This document shows, one piece after another, positions 8,501-10,292 of a stretch of 10,292 nt of DNA. The stretch is from positions 1-10,292 of the forward strand of contig JAXIUW010013342.1 in assembly GCA_035591015.1 (NCBI GenBank), in the 5' to 3' direction. The position numbers were made by a program, and so were the translations under genes. The notes under the pieces were generated by a model, which worked only from the letters and a program-made list of their open reading frames with translations, had not been told where the DNA came from and searched no databases. This DNA is from Cephalothrix simula (Eukaryota; Nemertea; Palaeonemertea; Archinemertea; Cephalotrichidae). Position 1 is the first letter of the stretch. Every line of letters begins with the position of its first letter.

Positions 8501-9972
8501 AAATTCTTAAAAATTTGACAGGATTTTGCTTAATTTTGTCTCAAAATGAATCGATAAAATCATTCCTCAGGCACCACACCATCAGGTAGTACAGTAGTGA
8601 CCCCTACAACGACACAATCATCAGTTGCTTCGACAACTACTGTTTCAAGCACAACTTCTTCAGCTTCCGTTGGTTCAACCACTGCAAGAGAATCAACAAC
8701 TGGAACCGTTATAATAACTTCTTCATCTTCAGTTGGAACTACCACTACAGGAGGCACAACAGGTTTGCAGATTAATCTTTAGCCAGTTTGCCTTTCACAT
8801 AAATTCCGCATTTGCAAATTGCAACAGGTATAGGTTCCGATATAGTTAATAGTGTCAGGCTAATTATGAATTCATTATAAAAATTTGATTTTCAGTAACA
8901 AATCCCCATGAATTGACAAAACCTACACCTGGTACGTATAGGTTCATTAAATTAAAAAAAAACATAAAGGAAGCCGTTTTGGGACTGTATTGCATTATTT
9001 AATAAGTTAATAGAGATAGATATATAAGCTTGCAATAAAATATTTTTTAGAGTTCTGCTTCCAAGACTGCCACTGTAATGAATGCGATGTCACTAAGTGC
9101 AAACAAATTAACGCTTCAATTCGATGCAACAAATGTGGATGCAAAGACAGTGTAAAATCAACTTCTAATGGCATTTCTCGATGCGTTCCGAAGACATGTT
9201 AGTATCATGAGTGTGATGAATTTGTCGAATGTGAAATTTTATTTAAGATCCATAGTAACTAAAATTTAACTGAATGTCCATCGTTATTCTCAGATAAAAA
9301 AAAAGTCCAGCCATTATGAATCAGTACCTATCACTTTTACCAGGGTTTAATTCCCAGAAGAAATGGAACAATGCAAGCCATAAGCTAAAAGCAAATAATC
9401 GCGGTGTTGAAACCTTCCCTGATTTATCCTGTTGTTTGAATCAATAGGGTTCATTCAGTGTACTGACGGTTCAGAATTGAAGTTCCTATTTTAATCGTTT
9501 GTTATTGGACATTTGCATACTACGTGTAATAACGGAGTTGTATTTTGATATTTGAAAACTTACTACACAGATGAAGATAATAAGGACAATATAAATGTAT
9601 CTTTCTAATTTCACCCTTCCAGTTGTTGAAATCGCATAAATTCCAAACCCTGTAGAAAAATTTCAGGCTGAATCCTGATACTTTTTTATCCGAAGAACTG
9701 AAACCACTAATTACACAGACACATTCACCCGGAAAAAGACAATGGCTCATTTAACAACACTAAAAATAATTTAATACATATATACTTTAAAATATAAAAT
9801 TCAAATATGAGAACAATGATTTTAGGCACAACATCATCTAGTTCTACAAGTCCAAGTGCTACTTCAACTATATCCGGATCTACAACTGGAACAAAGACTC
9901 AGGAAACCACTCCTATACCAACTACCGGTACGCAGTCACAGCCACCAACTACTGGTCCTCAAACAACAACAG
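2531..9972 (+). CDS. Modular mucin-like extracellular protein gene, partial (13 exons)
   Basis: Join of 13 exons: 2531-2554, 3180-3227, 3319-3750, 3859-3870, 4671-5108, 5962-5973, 6851-7051, 7247-7354, 8003-8152, 8571-8762, 8896-8931, 9051-9197 and 9826-9972, in all 1947 nt or 649 codons with no internal stop. All exons are phase 1 at both ends. The chain is Thr/Ser/Gly/Pro-rich, as in O-glycosylated mucins, with one globular domain of about 146 residues and one domain with ten cysteines. Mucin regions of this kind are normally secreted or surface-displayed and heavily O-glycosylated; that role is inferred, since no signal peptide or membrane segment is in the window. The 5' end is missing and the 3' end uncertain: the 9051 exon could instead end the protein at TAG 9200-9202. 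I do not recognise an orthologue. Confidence 0.7.
2623..3146. mobile_element. Foldback (MITE-like) element with ~170-190-bp inverted arms
   Basis: The left arm (about 2623-2815) matches the reverse complement of the right arm (about 2975-3146). Shared stretches include AAGTGGGGACC, GACCCTTATATATTC, TATTTTCAAGACTAAAGCGC, CTGGTGGCCC and AAATAACTGC. The ~160-base loop has no open frame of note. Arms differ by small indels, for example a doubled ATCACCCAA in the left arm. No clear target-site duplication was found, so the ends are approximate. It fills most of the intron between exons 2531-2554 and 3180-3227, ending only about 33 bases before the next acceptor. Confidence 0.8.
3180..3227 (+). CDS. 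Mucin gene exon 2 (48 nt)
   Basis: A long T run ending in TTTTTTAAG is the acceptor (AAG rather than the more usual CAG/TAG) and GTAAGT is the donor. The exon reads TGIVTTVSKSTSGTP after joining to the A of the previous exon, in phase 1-1. Its Thr/Ser/Gly content and exact 48-nt length fit the module pattern. Only 91 bases of intron separate it from the next exon. Confidence 0.7.
3319..3750 (+). CDS. Mucin gene exon 3: Thr/Ser/Gly tandem-repeat exon (432 nt)
   Basis: TTTTTCAG acceptor, GTATGA donor, 144 codons in phase 1-1. The peptide is almost wholly Thr, Ser, Gly, Pro and Val with no Cys, the hallmark of an O-glycosylated mucin domain. About six imperfect repeats of 16-18 residues run from roughly 3399 to 3710, consensus SGTxTGTTSSGTTTVTS: for example SGTPTGTTSSGTTTVKS, PGTGTGPTSQGTSKVTS and SGTKTGTPSSGATTVSS. 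The repeats have diverged, so the array is not a fresh minisatellite. Long minus-strand open frames across this exon are mirror images of its biased composition. Reading past the donor meets a stop after six codons. Confidence 0.85.
3397..3712 (+). repeat. ~51-bp coding tandem repeat, about 6 units
   Basis: Each unit encodes one 16-18-residue Ser/Thr/Gly repeat of the mucin exon, with recurring words such as ACAGGAACTACTTCCTC and GTACTACAACAGT. Units differ in length by whole codons, so frame is kept. Limits are approximate. Confidence 0.75.
3859..3870 (+). CDS. Mucin gene exon 4: 12-nt microexon
   Basis: GCTCCACAACAC lies between a strong acceptor (CTCTATTTTGTAG) and a perfect GTAAGT donor. 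With the G left by exon 3 it reads Gly-Ser-Thr-Thr, and its last base joins CA of the next exon to give Pro. It is phase 1-1 like all others, so its inclusion or skipping would keep the frame. The borders are better than chance would give, but transcript support is needed for any exon this small. Confidence 0.65.
3871..4670 (+). other. 800-bp intron before the globular-domain exon
   Basis: No exon, repeat or element stands out. Two CACGTGA words (about 4450 and 4604) are noted, but E-box-like hexamers are expected by chance in 800 bases. The GTAAGTAA donor puts a stop codon (TAA) in the reading frame if the intron is retained. Confidence 0.5.
4671..5108 (+). CDS. Mucin gene exon 5: ~146-residue globular domain, possibly discoidin-like
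   Basis: TTTGTTTCAG acceptor and GTAAGT donor bound 438 nt, phase 1-1. The composition changes sharply from mucin to mixed globular: Lys, Arg, Ile, Asn and hydrophobics. Landmarks in order are one Cys near residue 4 (RVCHH), DSRITSIP (about 20-27), VRPNRKGWKV (about 40-49), NPAIVIDLRK (about 58-67), LVGLSVEGNVRSFNVYI (about 75-91) and a closing LNLHLCIH with the only other Cys. One Cys at each end and alternating hydrophobic strands suggest a beta-sandwich closed by a terminal disulfide, as in F5/8-type C (discoidin) domains that bind sugars or membranes; this fold is inference. The whole domain on one symmetric exon is the usual arrangement for shuffled extracellular modules. An internal ATG at 4703 is not a start, because the frame is open back to the acceptor. 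Confidence 0.8.
5109..5961 (+). other. 853-bp intron after the globular-domain exon
   Basis: It holds the tandem duplication at 5631-5846. A minus-strand frame at 5234-5458 shows no recognisable domain. No additional exon fits the phase-1 pattern; the two CTACAG/CCACAG acceptor-like sites lead to a stop after about 17 codons. Confidence 0.5.
5631..5846. repeat. Tandem duplication, 105 and 111 bp
   Basis: Copy 1 (5631-5735) and copy 2 (5736-5846) share CTTTTTTAACATATCTTAAT at their starts and ATCAACTATTTAAAT at their ends. Copy 2 has an extra six bases (a second CTTAAT) and a few substitutions. Each copy contains a strong pyrimidine tract (CTCCTTCTCTCCTCAAC) followed by an acceptor-like ACAG. 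Confidence 0.85.
5962..5973 (+). CDS. Mucin gene exon 6: second 12-nt microexon
   Basis: CAATCACTACAG lies between TATTTTTTCAG and a GTAAGA donor. It completes a Pro codon with the C of exon 5, adds Ile-Thr-Thr and passes G to the next exon. Same length and phase as the microexon at 3859-3870, so the globular-domain exon has a 12-nt exon on each side. It would be an O-glycosylatable hinge; that role is inference. Confidence 0.6.
5974..6850 (+). other. 877-bp intron with a GC-rich island
   Basis: Around 6151-6252 the base composition rises well above the AT-rich surroundings. The right part (about 6480-6780) resembles introns further right: AGTAAGGACAATAAATTTG here and AATAAGGACAATATAAATG near 9580, and GGTTAATCCTGA here and GGTGAATCCTGA near 8290. 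No further exon is supported. Confidence 0.5.
6151..6252. other. GC-rich island inside the intron, origin unknown
   Basis: The stretch containing CAGCCCCGCGCCGC and TAAACCGGTAGCGACTACAG is far more GC-rich than the DNA on either side. A short + strand frame covers it to a stop at 6254-6256, but there are no proper splice borders and the phase-1 frame from the CAG at 6163 hits a stop. It could be a remnant of an inserted element or a degenerate exon of other origin. Confidence 0.35.
6851..7051 (+). CDS. Mucin gene exon 7: Thr-rich exon with 9-residue repeats (201 nt)
   Basis: The acceptor ATGATTTTAG and donor GTAAAT bound 67 codons in phase 1-1. The peptide is Thr/Ser/Gly-rich and contains three tandem TTGTKAQET-type repeats. 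Its first 80 bases closely match those of exons 8003-8152 and 9826-9972, and the intron end AACATGATTTTAG is shared too, so these exons are duplicates of one cassette. Reading past the donor meets TAG within two codons. An alternative in-frame donor (ACAG/GTACAC, after 7033) would shorten the exon by 18 nt. Confidence 0.8.
6907..6987 (+). repeat. 27-bp coding tandem repeat, 3 copies
   Basis: Units at 6907-6933, 6934-6960 and 6961-6987 start ACAACTGGAACAAAG and end CAAGAAACC. The first two are identical by eye and the third has ACA for GCA (one base). Each encodes nine residues, TTGTKAQET or TTGTKTQET. This is a young array, and the exon is a likely site of length polymorphism. Confidence 0.85.
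7247..7354 (+). CDS. Mucin gene exon 8: Pro/Thr/Ser-rich exon (108 nt)
   Basis: ATTTATACAG acceptor and G/GTACTT donor bound 36 codons in phase 1-1. About nine prolines (for example GPSVSGPTYPTKQPPSE) with Thr and Ser suggest an extended glycosylated linker. Junction codons give Ala on the left and Gly on the right. The exon follows a short 195-bp intron. The GTACTT donor is weaker than GTAAGT but is shared with exon 8003-8152. Confidence 0.75.
7392..7694. mobile_element. Foldback (MITE-like) element, ~303 bp
   Basis: The ends are inverted: CTCTGCAGAA at 7392 and TTCTGCAGGG at 7685-7694. Near the centre TTGTGATTTAA (7526-7536) and TTAAATCACAA (7545-7555) form a perfect 11-bp hairpin with an 8-base loop. 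Between them the arms match in patches, such as TTCCGCTTTCCGCTTTT on the left and AAGCGGAAAGCGGAA on the right. GTATTCGGTAATC, followed by CGCCA or TGCCA, also occurs as a direct repeat at 7424 and 7643. No open frame for a transposase is present, so it would be a non-autonomous element. Confidence 0.65.
7682..7864. repeat. ~183-bp intron block, copy 1
   Basis: From TTATTCTGCAGGGTAATG to TTATATTCAACA it matches 10109-10292 with, by eye, two substitutions and one A-run length change. It begins at the right end of the foldback element and stands 138 bases before the acceptor of exon 8003. It contains the near-palindrome GTAATGTACGTTAC. Confidence 0.85.
7880..8021. repeat. 71-bp tandem duplication across a splice acceptor
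   Basis: 7880-7950 is repeated at 7951-8021, apparently without change. Each copy includes AACAATGATTTTAG and the first bases of the exon (GAACAAAATCATCTGGTTC). Use of the first acceptor would reach TAA after about eleven codons, so only the second copy gives an open exon. 71 is not a multiple of 3. Confidence 0.85.
8003..8152 (+). CDS. Mucin gene exon 9: Thr/Ser-rich exon (150 nt)
   Basis: The second of two duplicated acceptors (GATTTTAG ending 8002) and a G/GTACTT donor bound 50 codons in phase 1-1. The peptide begins TKSSGSTTASATSTTSGSP and is close to exons 6851-7051 and 9826-9972. Its end (TGTQSPPTSGPHTPTG) also matches the end of 9826-9972. Reading past the donor meets TAG within two codons. 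The duplicated start may make splicing of this exon less efficient. Confidence 0.75.
8153..8570 (+). other. 418-bp intron, homologous to other introns of the gene
   Basis: GGGTTTATCCCAGAAGAAAG (near 8180) resembles GGGTTTAATTCCCAGAAGAAA (near 9343) in spelling and order, and TTTCAGGGTGAATCCTGATAC resembles TTTCAGGCTGAATCCTGATAC near 9660. This intron therefore belongs to the duplicated cassette. No extra exon is visible. Confidence 0.55.
8571..8762 (+). CDS. Mucin gene exon 10: Thr/Ser/Val-rich exon (192 nt)
   Basis: ATTCCTCAG acceptor and G/GTTTGC donor bound 64 codons in phase 1-1. The peptide is Thr/Ser-rich with Val (for example TTQSSVASTTTVSSTTSS) and ends TTTGGTT. It does not resemble the 6851/8003/9826 family closely and is nearer in flavour to exon 3. 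The GTTTGC donor is the weakest in the model. An internal CAG/GTAGTA at 8586 is a better-looking donor that would leave a 15-nt phase-1 microexon. Confidence 0.75.
8896..8931 (+). CDS. Mucin gene exon 11: short linker exon (36 nt)
   Basis: GATTTTCAG acceptor and GTACGT donor bound 36 nt, phase 1-1, reading VTNPHELTKPTP once joined to the previous G. It is less Thr-rich than its neighbours and leads into the cysteine-rich domain. Introns on both sides are short (133 and 119 bases). Confidence 0.7.
9051..9202 (+). CDS. Mucin gene exon 12: ten-cysteine domain, pacifastin-like half
   Basis: A TATTTTTTAG acceptor opens a 49-residue segment with ten cysteines: C-x3-C-x-C-x2-C-x4-C-x8-C-x2-C-x-C-x13-C-x4-C. 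The second half, with CNKCGC and then GISRCVPKTC, matches the spacing of pacifastin-type protease inhibitor domains (C-x9-12-C-N-x-C-x-C ... G-x3-C-x4-C). That family call is tentative, and a VWC-like or unnamed fold is possible. INAS carries an N-glycosylation site. Translation can stop at TAG 9200-9202 after the last Cys, but GTTAGT at 9198-9203 is a fair phase-1 donor. Splicing there makes the exon 147 nt (9051-9197), and T joined to GC of exon 9826 restores Cys. Similar symmetric exons all around favour splicing, and no AATAAA follows the TAG in the next 500 bases. Confidence 0.75.
9203..9825 (+). other. ~620-bp intron (or 3' flank) before the last mucin exon
   Basis: Homologous to the introns at 8153-8570 and to the right part of 5974-6850, sharing CCAGAAGAAA, GCAAGCCATA, AATAAGGACAATA and GCTGAATCCTGATAC-type words in the same order. 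A minus-strand frame at 9520-9750 lies wholly in this shared intron sequence and is not supported. Confidence 0.55.
9826..9972 (+). CDS. Mucin gene exon 13: Thr/Ser/Pro-rich exon (147 nt)
   Basis: GATTTTAG acceptor and G/GTACAA donor bound 49 codons in phase 1-1. The peptide reads TTSSSSTSPSATSTISGS near its start and contains TGTKTQETTPIP. Its first half matches exon 6851-7051 and its second half (TGTQSQPPTTGPQ) matches exon 8003-8152. It is therefore a third member of the cassette family. Reading past the donor meets TGA after ten codons. The gene probably continues beyond the window. Confidence 0.75.
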
Positions 9973-10108
9973 GTACAATACAAACTTTGATTCTAAGGCA
10001 ATGAGCTTATTTTTTAGTGATTCATTTCAGCTGTTTTTTTTCAATTTATCGTTACTTTTTTCTGAAATTTAAATTGTGACGTTTTGATCATTAAATTTTC
10101 GCCAATTG

Positions 10109-10292
10109 TTATTCTGCAGGGTAATGTACGTTACACTTTCCCATATTTGTTTACATTTTTAAAATACACCAACTGGATGAAATTATGAATGAAATAACTG
10201 CAATGGGCTAAGGGAAAAAAATACCCCTGTGAATCGTGATAAATTTTACCTGATCCCAATATTTTCTTCGAACACAGGCTTTATATTCAACA
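10109..10292. repeat. ~183-bp intron block, copy 2 (reaches the window end)
   Basis: Near-identical to 7682-7864 and in the same orientation, but the foldback element that precedes copy 1 is absent here. The match runs to the last base of the window, so it continues outside. Confidence 0.85.

Noticed and set aside
8560-8757. Minus-strand Val/Glu-rich open frame
   Set aside because: Antisense shadow of the Thr/Ser exon 8571-8762.

Overview
The window looks like nuclear DNA of an invertebrate animal. It is AT-rich, has introns with consensus borders (GTAAGT donors, T-rich tracts before CAG/TAG acceptors), carries foldback and repeat elements, and encodes extracellular mucin-type sequence and a LIM-type zinc-finger exon. 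I cannot name the species. Tunicate, cnidarian or another compact AT-rich animal genome would all fit. Bacterial-style long ORFs are absent.

Layout. (1) 1-207: one probable internal exon (90-207) of a CRP/muscle-LIM-type protein, isolated and with odd in-frame insertions. (2) 208-2530: no convincing exon. It holds a degenerate ~30-bp CTCACTGCTCAC minisatellite (541-615 and 1057-1245) and a 220-bp block at 689-908. That block recurs almost unchanged at 2263-2482, where it sits between two perfect 47-bp direct repeats next to a splice acceptor. (3) 2531-9972: a + strand gene, 5' end not found, for which I reconstruct 13 exons totalling 1947 nt (649 codons). Every exon has a length divisible by 3 and starts and ends in phase 1, so each is a module that can be added, skipped or duplicated without shifting the frame.

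The protein is a secreted or surface mucin-like chain. It begins with Thr/Ser/Gly-rich exons, the largest holding about six 16-18-residue repeats. A ~146-residue globular domain follows, possibly discoidin-like, flanked by two 12-nt microexons. Then come further Thr/Ser/Pro-rich exons, a compact ten-cysteine domain with a pacifastin-like half, and another mucin exon. The 3' end probably lies outside the window, because the cysteine-rich exon can either stop at TAG 9200-9202 or splice at an overlapping GTTAGT donor; both routes keep its last cysteine.

Region 6.5-10.3 kb is built from duplicated exon-plus-intron cassettes: exons 6851-7051, 8003-8152 and 9826-9972 are paralogous and keep similar intron ends, and a ~183-bp intron block at 7682-7864 recurs at 10109-10292. 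This predicts a further exon like 8003-8152 just beyond the window. Two foldback elements (about 2623-3146 and 7392-7694) and two tandem duplications (71 bp across a splice acceptor; 105/111 bp in an intron) show recent intron turnover. All functional calls come from reading the sequence; no database search or transcript evidence was available.
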